A DNA stretch of 64,000 bases, taken from assembly GCA_017468395.1 (NCBI GenBank), contig JAFUIR010000009.1:1-64000 (forward strand), given 5' to 3'. A program made the position numbers and the translations under genes. Source of the stretch: Lachnospiraceae bacterium (GTDB taxonomy: Bacteria > Bacillota > Clostridia > Lachnospirales > Lachnospiraceae). The notes beneath the pieces were generated by a model, which saw only the letters and a program-made list of their open reading frames with translations, had not been told where the DNA came from and made no database searches. Below, one piece after another: positions 45,735-54,508 of the stretch (position 1 is the stretch's first letter; each line of letters begins with the position of its first letter).

Positions 45735-47000
45735 TTACACCCTCTCCGAAGTCAATTCCTGATACTTGCGGATCATATAGTCCACCGTCTTATTTGCACT
45801 TTCTCCGATGCACTGCCATGCTTCATTGCGTACTTTTTCTCTGGCAGCATCTCCTTGACCTCCCTGCAAAAGAGTATCGATCAATTTCTTCATTTCGGGG
45901 AAATCCTCTTCCTTTAAAGGTGCACCCAGTTCTTTTAACACCTCAAATCTCCAAAGTGGTTCATCAATCCACGCTGCATCGTAAGGCGCACTGTCGAAGG
46001 ATGTATCTGCATAAATGATAGGCTTGCCAAAAACCAACGCATAATCAAAAATAATACCGGAAAAATCCGTAATCATCACATCGGCTTTCCGCAACACTTC
46101 AAAGTTGTCGTTGTCATAGTTCCATTTCAAATTGTCAGAATCCGGAAACTCTTTCCAAAGAGGTTCCAAAACTGCCTTTTCCGAAATCAAAGACTGGGGA
46201 TGGGGACGCACAATAATCCGGTATCCCGTAGCAATCAGCGCACGCAAAATCTTTGCGCCGTATTTAGATAAAATACCGCTCTCGCCCCAGGAAGGAGCAA
46301 GCAAAATGGTCTTTTCCCCGGTCTTACCGGATACTTCCATTCCTTGGGTTTCTTCCTCTCTCTGCTTTTTCTCCAATTTCTCTTTCAGGGCATCCATATA
46401 AGTAGAGCCTGCCACCACCAGTTCCTTTTGGGGCAACCCTCTCAACTCCTCCAATTTGCGGATATATCTTTCCTGAAAAGCTCCCGTAAGCAACACAGCA
46501 TCATAATAGTCCATACCAAACATCCGATAGCCCGTTCCCTCGTCTACCGCATGAAAAGTATGCACATACCATCCTACATTTTTGGAACGTTTCCATTGGT
46601 ACACGTCCAGTCCCGGAGTAGTAGACAATAAAACACCGGCCTCCAGCAGATTTAACTTAGCATAAGCCTTATTATTTTCTCCGATAAAACGGCAATGTAC
46701 ATGCTCGTAATTTTCTGCCAGCGCCGGGTCATCCGGTGATGCTGTGAGATATTCCAAAGAAATGCCTCTTTTTTCAAACTGGTCGCAAATTGGACGAAAC
46801 ACGTTCCAATATCTTTTACTGTCGCTGAAAATCACATAAGGATAGCGCTCTGCAGATACTTCCGCACGCCCTCCATGCAGGAAAAATTTTAATTTTAAAA
46901 CCACCTTTTTCCACAAAAACAGCATACTCGTGACTATGCCGATAAAAATCGTAAATAACATGCTCCCTGTTCCGGGATCGATGTAAAGTAAGATGCACAT
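45735..47000 (-). CDS. CDP-glycerol glycerophosphotransferase family protein
   Basis: A 421-aa GT-B enzyme with one N-terminal membrane segment (about 6-32). Motifs HTFHAVDEGTGYRMFGMDYYD, RPHPQS and MITDFSGIIFDYALVFGKP are typical of TagB/TagF-like polymerases that add glycerol-phosphate units from CDP-glycerol to teichoic acids. It starts 8 bp after the NTP-transferase/PLP gene. Confidence 0.9.
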   Translation of the reverse strand: MCILLYIDPGTGSMLFTIFIGIVTSMLFLWKKVVLKLKFFLHGGRAEVSAERYPYVIFSDSKRYWNVFRPICDQFEKRGISLEYLTASPDDPALAENYEHVHCRFIGENNKAYAKLNLLEAGVLLSTTPGLDVYQWKRSKNVGWYVHTFHAVDEGTGYRMFGMDYYDAVLLTGAFQERYIRKLEELRGLPQKELVVAGSTYMDALKEKLEKKQREEETQGMEVSGKTGEKTILLAPSWGESGILSKYGAKILRALIATGYRIIVRPHPQSLISEKAVLEPLWKEFPDSDNLKWNYDNDNFEVLRKADVMITDFSGIIFDYALVFGKPIIYADTSFDSAPYDAAWIDEPLWRFEVLKELGAPLKEEDFPEMKKLIDTLLQGGQGDAAREKVRNEAWQCIGESANKTVDYMIRKYQELTSERV

Positions 47001-47008
47001 TTTATGAG

Positions 47009-48808
47009 CTACTTCCTTTCTTTCAATGCCTGTACTAACGCCTCATTGTCGGCTCTATCCCGAACAGCGATTCTCAGATAGTTGCCACCGGTCTTTTGAC
47101 TCAAATCCTTGACCAAAATCTCATGCTCCACAAGCAATTTTTCTGTAAGCGCCGTCGCAGACATTCCATCCAATAACTCTATCATTACAAAGTTTGCTTG
47201 GGACGGTATCACACGTACCCCTGCAATCTTGGATAATTCCCCAATAAGCCATGCCCTTTCCGCTGCCAGCTTTCTTGTGGAAATCTCATATTCGCTTTCA
47301 TACTTTCCAAAAATCTGCATGAAATATTCGGCAAAGGAATTAATATTCCAAATTGCCACATCTTTTTTCAGGTAAGAAATCATATCCTCATCTGCACTGG
47401 CCAGAACTCCCAGACGAAGGCCCGGTATTCCATAGGATTTGGAGAGACTTTTTACAATATAAATCAAAGGATACTTCTCCAAAATTTCCTCTTTCAACAT
47501 ACTCCGCTCCTTCTCATCAGCAAAGTCAGAGAAAGATTCATCGTAGATCAGGCGGATTCCCTTTTTTTTGGTCCAGTCAAAAAGTCTGCGCAGTTGCCCG
47601 GATTCCACATAGTTACCGGAAGGGTTGTCCGGATTAATAAGCACCAGATTACGGATATCCTTGTCGTCAAAATAGCCGATAATGTCCTCCGCTGTATAGG
47701 AAAAATCAGGGTTTGCCGGAGTAAATACCACTTCCTGCTCTTTGGAAATACGATGTCCGTACTCCTCAAAACTGGGCCGGATCAGTCCAACCTTTCCATC
47801 CAATCTTTCCATTACGGAACGGATTAACTCAGCCGCACCGTTTCCCACAACAATATTCTTTGCTGCAATACCCATATTTTTTGCAGCAAGGGCGCAGTTT
47901 ACCTTCATTCCGGAAGGGTACGCACATAACAGTTCCCCGTACATGGCTTTCATCTCCTCCTGCATGCGCACAGGAGGGAAGAAAGGGTTCACCAAATAAC
48001 AAAAATCCTTCAGCCCCGGATATCTCCAGTAACCGCCATAACGCTCCTGCATCAAAGAAAGGCGCCGGGAATCGGGCGCAAACAAACTGGTGGCAATTTC
48101 CAAATCCTGGGCATCGTCAATCTCATACCACTTTTGTCCGGCAAGTCTTTTGGCATAAATGCCCGCATTGTCCAACACCGCCAGCACTTTGAGCACCTGC
48201 TCATAATACTCGTTGTTGCCCAGAGCCTTTGAATAAGCCTCCAAAAAGGGCACATAGCGGGACACGGAAAATTCCTTCGCAAATTTATAAATATTAACTG
48301 TCTTATAATACAAATCTTTTTCCCGGAAATTCAAACTTTTTCCCGGAATAAAGGCTTCGATAGAATCATCTTCCCGAAGTTTCAGGCAGGTACCATCCAT
48401 CCAGCTTTCATATTGGTCCACCAGCGCAAGGGTCTCTCTTGGGTCTTCAAGCAATACATCCAATACTGCCGGCTCAAAAATAATATCCGATTCCAGCAAG
48501 ATGGTATCTTCCCTGCAAAGATAGTCCTTCGCCAGATAAAGCGAATAAATGTTGTTGGTCTTATCAAAATCGGGATTTTCCACAAATTCTATGGGCAGAT
48601 TAATCTCCAATCCACTCAGAAATTCCTTCAATTCTTTTCCCTTATAACCAATAACAATTACCACTCTGGAAAATGATTTTTTCTCCAACTGCCTAAGAGT
48701 CCGCTCAATCAAAGTTTCCCCGCATACCTCTACCATGCATTTGGTATTATTTTTGGTATATTCTTTCAGTCGTTTTCCTTTTCCTGCTGCCAAAATAATT
48801 GCTTGCAT
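47009..48808 (-). CDS. LicC-like nucleotidyltransferase fused to CobD/HisC-like PLP enzyme
   Basis: A 599-aa two-domain protein. Residues 1-245 are a sugar-nucleotidyltransferase fold of the LicC type (ILAAGKGKRLKEYT, NNIYSLYLAKDYL, EIDDAQDLEIA). Residues 250-599 are a class I/II PLP enzyme with GNGAAE, RPSFEEYGHR, NPDNPSGN at 392-399, YDESFSDF at 422-429, the PLP lysine K457 (SLSKSYGIPG) and R465. The DxxF-DF and P-S-F-x-E-Y patterns recall CobD/phosphoserine-decarboxylase-like enzymes more than HisC. A route from phosphoserine to CDP-ethanolamine is a testable inference. Confidence 0.85.
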   Translation of the reverse strand: MQAIILAAGKGKRLKEYTKNNTKCMVEVCGETLIERTLRQLEKKSFSRVVIVIGYKGKELKEFLSGLEINLPIEFVENPDFDKTNNIYSLYLAKDYLCREDTILLESDIIFEPAVLDVLLEDPRETLALVDQYESWMDGTCLKLREDDSIEAFIPGKSLNFREKDLYYKTVNIYKFAKEFSVSRYVPFLEAYSKALGNNEYYEQVLKVLAVLDNAGIYAKRLAGQKWYEIDDAQDLEIATSLFAPDSRRLSLMQERYGGYWRYPGLKDFCYLVNPFFPPVRMQEEMKAMYGELLCAYPSGMKVNCALAAKNMGIAAKNIVVGNGAAELIRSVMERLDGKVGLIRPSFEEYGHRISKEQEVVFTPANPDFSYTAEDIIGYFDDKDIRNLVLINPDNPSGNYVESGQLRRLFDWTKKKGIRLIYDESFSDFADEKERSMLKEEILEKYPLIYIVKSLSKSYGIPGLRLGVLASADEDMISYLKKDVAIWNINSFAEYFMQIFGKYESEYEISTRKLAAERAWLIGELSKIAGVRVIPSQANFVMIELLDGMSATALTEKLLVEHEILVKDLSQKTGGNYLRIAVRDRADNEALVQALKERK

Positions 48809-48848
48809 GTCCTTTTGTCCCTTTCGCCACTACATTCTTTATCCATTG

Positions 48849-49940
48849 CTACAAAATAATAATATTTGCACACTTTATATCTTCGGCAAGGTCATACACC
48901 TTACCCGACTGAATACCTACCACCTTGGGGCGGAGCAGATACTTAAGATTATTCTCCACAACCTTCGCTTTCTCACCATTAGAAAGTTGCACAATGCTGT
49001 CCACAGAATACAAAATGACAGATTCCAGAAAACTGGTCATGGCCTTCATATCCAAATCTCTTGTCATGGCCATAATCATTTCTACCGCATCGCGCTTGCT
49101 GAATGCACTCTTATAAGACCGCTCTGTTACCAGCGCATCATATATATCCGCCACGGATATTATTTTCGCATAGGGATGAATTTTACCCGCTTCCACACCT
49201 AAAGGATAACCTTCTCCGTTAATCTTTTCATGATGCTGCAGTACACCGCGCAGGATTCCCTCTGAAAAACTATCCTTCTCCTTTAGAATCTGAAAGCCAA
49301 ACAATGAATGCTGCTTCATCAGCGCAAATTCATCATCATCCAGTCTGCCGGGCTTATTCAGCAATTCATTGGGAATCTTGGATTTGCCTACATCATGGAG
49401 CAGTCCGGTAATGCCGATTTCCCGGATCTGGTCCTTACTTAGACCATACTGCTTGCCGATGACCATAGCCATGGTAGCCACATCCACACTATGTTTGAAA
49501 GTATACTCATCGCTGACCTTCAGCATACCGATATCTACCGCAATAGCATCGTTTTCAAAAATAGCACTCATCAACTCATTGGTAATATTATTGGCAGCCT
49601 CTGTAAAATTATTTTCCGCCGTATTATTGTAAAGATACTGAATACCTTCACCCACACGCTGGCGCACACTTTCAGACAATTTTACCTTGGCTCTATCCTC
49701 TACGCGGTTCTTTTTAATGACCTCCTGCGTGTAAAGGGGGATGCTTATCTCTTCCGGATCCTCTTCACCCTCACTGATGTAGACGCCATTTACGCCTTTT
49801 GCCTGCAAATACTCAATCTGAAAATCATCCAGATAGACTCCCTTCGCAATAAGCGCCCGTCCGGCACCGTCAACGATAGCCTGATCTATTCTCATTCCGT
49901 TTTCTAAAAGACGCGTACTGATAAATTTTCTTTTGACCAT
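48849..49940 (-). CDS. HD-GYP domain c-di-GMP phosphodiesterase-like protein
   Basis: A 363-aa protein. The N-terminal about 120 residues are uncharacterised. The HD-GYP domain (about 130-310) has HD at 182-183 (LHDVGKSKIP) and HHEKINGEGYP at 236-246, so degradation of c-di-GMP is likely. No receiver or membrane segment. It lies 40 bp upstream of the surface-polymer cluster on the same strand, so it may be transcribed with it. Confidence 0.9.
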   Translation of the reverse strand: MVKRKFISTRLLENGMRIDQAIVDGAGRALIAKGVYLDDFQIEYLQAKGVNGVYISEGEEDPEEISIPLYTQEVIKKNRVEDRAKVKLSESVRQRVGEGIQYLYNNTAENNFTEAANNITNELMSAIFENDAIAVDIGMLKVSDEYTFKHSVDVATMAMVIGKQYGLSKDQIREIGITGLLHDVGKSKIPNELLNKPGRLDDDEFALMKQHSLFGFQILKEKDSFSEGILRGVLQHHEKINGEGYPLGVEAGKIHPYAKIISVADIYDALVTERSYKSAFSKRDAVEMIMAMTRDLDMKAMTSFLESVILYSVDSIVQLSNGEKAKVVENNLKYLLRPKVVGIQSGKVYDLAEDIKCANIIIL

Positions 49941-49986
49941 TCTACCTTATCCTTAACAACTTTTTACATAACAAAATTACTCTTTT

Positions 49987-52593
49987 TTAAGTTATACTGC
50001 TGCTTAAATCTGTACTTGAAATGTTACTGAACTTTTGCAGGAATTCATTATACTCTATGTAAAATTGACCGTATGTGGCATCTGACGATGTTACTGCTCC
50101 GCCACTGGTACGGATTTTGCTTTGACCGTCACCCTCTCCCTTATATTTCAAAGAATAGGTACTGTACGGATTTCTAAGGAGTACATATTGTTTTCCATCC
50201 TGCACTTTTCCCCCAAGTACAGTGTATGCGTGTCCTGCATTCAAACCGTCTTCTGCCGTATTGTCCGGGTTGCTTCCTGCATTAAACACCATTTTATTTT
50301 GATGGCAATTACATATTTGCCGGAAAAGCCTGTCTTTCTCTTCCTGCGACGAATTAGCATTTACCAAATGATGCTCCGCTGCTTTACCTGTAAGTCTTGC
50401 AACAAACTCATCACCATTTCCATACCACAGGGATTGGTATCCGGTAGCTCTTCCTCCCACTGCATTGCGACCTACAAAAGCGCAAGCCTTTTCAATCATT
50501 TGCATCCAAAGCGCCCCTGCTGACAACGAGTCTACACCACCAAACAACTGAGGGGTTTCCTTTGAAACGGTTACATACAGCGTCCGTTGTTTGCTGACTT
50601 CCATTACTGTAGATATATCTTCGATATCGTCCAAATCAAAATCGTCCAGTTCGTTATCCGTGTCTGCATTTTGCATTGTCTGTGAAACAGATTCCTCCAT
50701 ACTGAGTTCTTCCATATCATCTAAATCATCGGACTGTTCTTTCGGAAGTTGTTGACCAAATCTCTTTAAAAATTTTTCATACTCACTATCTGTCATCTGT
50801 TCATACAAACGAACGGTAACTGTACCATTGCCATTATCAACAATGCTATCTTTTATGAGTTTAGGGCTTAATTCCACCATACCTGCAGTTGCTGCCATCA
50901 TATAACAATTTGACACCATACGCTGTTTCAAATCATTTACGGTCGGCTCATGGGAAAATAGGGGAGTATCTTTCTTATTTTTCCATTTTGAGAAGAAACG
51001 GATGATACTGTTTCGGCGTCCGCCCTTTAAGGTTTTTCCGGTTTCTTGCGGCTGTTTCTTGGTGCAATTTAAAAAAGCCACCTCGCTATTAGTTATCCTT
51101 TCCGCCGGTAATGCCAATATACCGTTTGTCATTCGCTTGAAATATTGTTGTATTTCAGCGAGTTCTGGGGAATTATCCTTTTTGACGGCTTTTTCCACCT
51201 CTGTCATTGCTTTTTTCAGGCGTGCTGTTTCTTCTGAGTATCCTACTGTATAACGGTCTCCTGCAAGATACGACCGCACTGCAGAAACTACACTTTCATT
51301 TCCGCTATATTGATTTATCAATCTCTCCAGCTCTTTCCGGGACTGTTTGCTCTTTTGGTCAGAATGTGTGTTGGTAGCTTCTTCACGGGTACGCTCTACT
51401 ACCATACTGGTCTTAATTTCACTAAGACGTCCGGCTTCTTCCAACATATTACGACGTTTCAACCGTTGTACGTCTTTATAAGCCTCTAATGCCTTTTCGC
51501 TATATTCGGTCAAAAGCTTTACGTTGGGTTTCTCAACTTTCCGGCTGTTTTCCAACACATACTCCGCTTCCGCATGAGCCAAAATGTAATAGGCCTGACA
51601 CAACTGCTCCTGATGTTTTAAAGCAACAATCTGCTCCGGTGACGCTTCGCCTGCTTCTGCCTGCTGGCGCTGCTGCTTTGCTTCCAGGTAGTTTTTTTGT
51701 ATAAGAGGTAAATGTGTCACCCGCTGCGTTGTAGACATTTCCTCTACATCTATCTCCGTTTGCGCATCCGGATTGGACCATTTTTCTTTTAACTCGTTTG
51801 TGTCCATTTTTATTTTGAGGGAATATTCTTCCGCCAGAAAGTCTTGGTGTTTTCCCGTCCATTCTTTTACCCCTTCACACCACTGTTCTACAGCGTTTGG
51901 AAGGAGTTTTTCAGACTTTTCACTATCTTTCATAATCTCGCCCTGAAGGGTCACACGATTTTCCGTGGCAAACACTTCCAACCGGTTTTTCAACATATCC
52001 ATCAAGGGCTTGAGATTATTAAACTCATTCATAATCGAGTAGTGTATTGCATGATTATTTGCCAACTTTAATCGTTCTTTATACACCTCGTCATATTCCC
52101 TGACCATTTTCAAATACTCGCCAAAATTTTTCTGAATCATGCTGGGGATAAACATTTGTGGTGAATAGGGATAGTTTATCAGTTTATCCACATTTTTTTC
52201 ATAATATTGCATAGTCGCAATGTTATTCTCGGTATCCGGTTTTTCTTCAACTTCCTTTTGAATAACTTGACCAATTTTACCGGCCAGGGTACTTGTATAC
52301 ACTGTTGCCTTATTAATGGTCTTTCCCGTTTTGGCTTTTACATCTTCATTCCAATTTTTCTGGGCCTCTTTTCTGGCCTTAGAGCTTCCGCCACCCATTT
52401 GCGGACTGTCATGCATATCCGCAGCCTGCTTCCTAAAAAGCGTCTGTGATTCGCCAATGGATTTCGTCAACTCACTCTCCATTGCGGCGTGGTCAAGTAA
52501 TTGGTCTTGCTGCAATTCATGTAATTGAATATTATCGTTTTTTAATTCAAATACAGGTTGCATATCCTGTAACAAATCTTTTTTAATATCCAT
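49987..52593 (-). CDS. 868-aa protein with C-terminal calpain-like (C2) cysteine protease domain
   Basis: No signal peptide. The first 540 residues are helical and charged. The C-terminal region reads as a calpain-family protease: NCYMMAA with candidate nucleophile C563, WMQMIEKACAFVGRNA (the calpain W-LLEKA-like helix), GLNAGHAYTV with H788 and LLRNPYS with N808, the Cys-His-Asn order of family C2. An acidic low-complexity stretch (about 620-660) sits between Cys and His. It lies 10 bp from the GNAT gene, so the two are one operon. Substrate and location unknown; an effector or toxin-like role is possible. Confidence 0.75.
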   Translation of the reverse strand: MDIKKDLLQDMQPVFELKNDNIQLHELQQDQLLDHAAMESELTKSIGESQTLFRKQAADMHDSPQMGGGSSKARKEAQKNWNEDVKAKTGKTINKATVYTSTLAGKIGQVIQKEVEEKPDTENNIATMQYYEKNVDKLINYPYSPQMFIPSMIQKNFGEYLKMVREYDEVYKERLKLANNHAIHYSIMNEFNNLKPLMDMLKNRLEVFATENRVTLQGEIMKDSEKSEKLLPNAVEQWCEGVKEWTGKHQDFLAEEYSLKIKMDTNELKEKWSNPDAQTEIDVEEMSTTQRVTHLPLIQKNYLEAKQQRQQAEAGEASPEQIVALKHQEQLCQAYYILAHAEAEYVLENSRKVEKPNVKLLTEYSEKALEAYKDVQRLKRRNMLEEAGRLSEIKTSMVVERTREEATNTHSDQKSKQSRKELERLINQYSGNESVVSAVRSYLAGDRYTVGYSEETARLKKAMTEVEKAVKKDNSPELAEIQQYFKRMTNGILALPAERITNSEVAFLNCTKKQPQETGKTLKGGRRNSIIRFFSKWKNKKDTPLFSHEPTVNDLKQRMVSNCYMMAATAGMVELSPKLIKDSIVDNGNGTVTVRLYEQMTDSEYEKFLKRFGQQLPKEQSDDLDDMEELSMEESVSQTMQNADTDNELDDFDLDDIEDISTVMEVSKQRTLYVTVSKETPQLFGGVDSLSAGALWMQMIEKACAFVGRNAVGGRATGYQSLWYGNGDEFVARLTGKAAEHHLVNANSSQEEKDRLFRQICNCHQNKMVFNAGSNPDNTAEDGLNAGHAYTVLGGKVQDGKQYVLLRNPYSTYSLKYKGEGDGQSKIRTSGGAVTSSDATYGQFYIEYNEFLQKFSNISSTDLSSSIT

Positions 52594-52603
52594 CCCATCC
52601 TCC

Positions 52604-53452
52604 CTATACTAATAAACGAAGCGGTTGTGGGCTAAACGTTCCCAAACATAGTAACACCCGGCCATCCGCATTTCCAATTAATTTGCGAAACAACTGCTCT
52701 CCCTGTGTACTCGCAAGCACCATTTCTATGGGCGTATCCGGCGTATATTGCCTTGAAAGTTCTGCCACAACAGCCGAAAACAACTGCACCAGCACTAATG
52801 GTTGCCCTGAACCGTTCCAACAATATTCCAACCCAATCTTTCCATCATATTCCCGCAAAAGTATTGCTCCTTTTAAGACACCATCTTCCAATATCACATA
52901 ACTTGCCGGTCTCTTCTCCTCGTATCTGCGAAGCGGCACCGCAAGTTCATGTAACAACCACTTCTCACACACTAAAAGTTCGGACGGAGTTAAACGATAT
53001 ACAGGTCTGCATCTTTCATCCGTATATACAACACCATGATTTTTCAGTTTTTCTGCGGCTTCTCCAAGGGAAGTTACCCCTAGCGGCATCTCCGACATCT
53101 TCAAGAACGCTCCGCATGCCGTGAAAAATGGGGTCAGGGAAACTCTCTCATCCCATTCTTCATATGTAAAGGTCAATTCCGCACAACGTTCCTTTACCAT
53201 TTGAACAGACAATTCCCGCATCATAGCTTTACCCAGGCCCAACCGTCTTCCCATTGGCTTAACATAAATACTGTGCAGAATACCTCCCACTACAGTTTTT
53301 TCCCATATCAATGCTCCATACGGCTCTCCCAAAAATTCCACTCCGATAAAATGTAAGTCTTGATTTTTTCCTGTCAATAATGGCAACATTTCTTTTGGGA
53401 AAAAGACCATATATTCAAATAATTGTTCTTGTTTTATTCTAAAACACTTCAT
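52604..53452 (-). CDS. GNAT N-acetyltransferase-like protein
   Basis: 282 aa. The N-terminal half (about 30-110) has the GNAT core: GEPYGALIWEK, ILHSIYVKPMGRRLGLGKAMM, where the R/Q-x-x-G-x-G/A acetyl-CoA loop is RRLGLGKA. A second, degenerate GNAT-like half follows (GAILLREYDGKIGLEYCWN). It is directly upstream of the calpain-like gene and could modify or regulate it. Confidence 0.75.
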   Translation of the reverse strand: MKCFRIKQEQLFEYMVFFPKEMLPLLTGKNQDLHFIGVEFLGEPYGALIWEKTVVGGILHSIYVKPMGRRLGLGKAMMRELSVQMVKERCAELTFTYEEWDERVSLTPFFTACGAFLKMSEMPLGVTSLGEAAEKLKNHGVVYTDERCRPVYRLTPSELLVCEKWLLHELAVPLRRYEEKRPASYVILEDGVLKGAILLREYDGKIGLEYCWNGSGQPLVLVQLFSAVVAELSRQYTPDTPIEMVLASTQGEQLFRKLIGNADGRVLLCLGTFSPQPLRLLV

Positions 53453-53597
53453 TTAACACCTCGTTTAGAATTGTTACCATACGACGTTCATGCCACTTTC
53501 ATCACTTTCTTGCAACAAACCATTTGGTTTAATTGTAATACACTTTTCCCGCTTTATCAATGATATATGCTACCGGACTTAGGGATATATCAAAGAA

Positions 53598-53624
53598 AGA
53601 GAGGCCGTTTTGCCTCTCTTTTTT
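53598..53624. terminator. Terminator after the zinc-ribbon gene
   Basis: AGAGAGGC pairs with GCCTCTCT, T-rich on both sides. In the 254-bp gap between 53453 and 53706 no convincing gene is visible. Confidence 0.7.
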
Positions 53625-53706
53625 AATCGTCAAAATAAATGCGTTTCATTTAGTCAAGGTGGCGGTGGTGTTGCTGCTGGCGCCACTAACTATCTCCGGT
53701 TACTGT

Positions 53707-54189
53707 CTATTCTAATTTTGTACCACAAGAATCGCAGAATATTACTCCTTCAACAAGTTTTTTTCCACAGTTATGACAATATATTACCTGTTCGGAACTT
53801 GCTTCTGACTGGTTATTTTTCTCAGTTGTTGTTCCTAATATGTCTGAAAAATCAATAGGAGCAACAGCAGCACCACATCTGTTACAGAATGCACTATCAG
53901 ATGTAATGATAGAATTACAACTATCACACAATCTTTGTCCATCTAAACTCAGGCGATACTGATGCCACATATATTCTTCTCTATTTTTATTCTTAATAGT
54001 TTCTATTTTTTCCGCAAATTCTGACGCTGCATTATCTTTGTTAGCTTCAAAATATGACTTGCCAAGTTCAAAAATAGCATCTTCTATGGCTTTTTTTGCA
54101 TTCATCCAGCCATTTTCAACTTCACGTATTTTGCCATCATTTTCATTCTGTACTTCTGTTTTTTGCATGTTCTTCTTTAAAAAATCCAT
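53707..54189 (-). CDS. Double zinc-ribbon protein
   Basis: 160 aa. The N-terminal half is a charged helix; the C-terminal half has two zinc ribbons (LCDSCNSIITSDSAFCNRCG and YCHNCGKKLVEGVIFCDSCG), each with two CxxC knuckles, DZANK-like. ATG 54189 has AAAGGAG. It is the last gene of the recombinase unit, or an independent gene. Function unknown. Confidence 0.75.
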   Translation of the reverse strand: MDFLKKNMQKTEVQNENDGKIREVENGWMNAKKAIEDAIFELGKSYFEANKDNAASEFAEKIETIKNKNREEYMWHQYRLSLDGQRLCDSCNSIITSDSAFCNRCGAAVAPIDFSDILGTTTEKNNQSEASSEQVIYCHNCGKKLVEGVIFCDSCGTKLE

Positions 54190-54354
54190 GTTCTTTCTCC
54201 TTTGCATACAATGCATCAAAATGTAATACATCATGATAACTTATTTTAATATTTTTTCATACTTTGTGTCAAGCATATGGGATATCAAAAGATTTGATAT
54301 CATAAAAAATTTTCAGCCGGTTACTAATGAAGAATCACGGAGTTGTTGTTCACC

Positions 54355-54507
54355 TCATGAAGGTTGGACAATAAGCATACCGTCTCCACATGTGTCGGGA
54401 CACTCCCATGAACACAAATCATTCGCCACGTCTGTGCCACATGAACACATTTTTCCAGTCTCTGTTATTTCGGTTCCATCAACAACTTTTGTCAGCTTTC
54501 TCTCCAT
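54355..54507 (-). CDS. 50-aa cysteine-rich peptide next to the serine recombinase
   Basis: Its ATG is 1 bp after the recombinase stop, with AGGGTG 8 nt upstream, so translation is probably coupled. The peptide ends in a segment with six Cys (CSCGTDVANDLC, then WECPDTCGDG) after a charged N-terminal half with no Cys. This recalls both a small zinc-binding protein and a leader/core peptide. No modifying enzyme is adjacent. Too short for routine gene calling, so its coding status rests on the SD, spacing and composition. Confidence 0.5.
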   Translation of the reverse strand: MERKLTKVVDGTEITETGKMCSCGTDVANDLCSWECPDTCGDGMLIVQPS

Positions 54508-54508
54508 C

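Noticed and set aside
53625-53706. Gly/Ala-rich peptide frame (SQGGGGVAAGATNYL) resembling a bacteriocin core
   Set aside because: No SD, starts inside a terminator and runs antisense through the zinc-ribbon gene; composition probably reflects chance GC codons.
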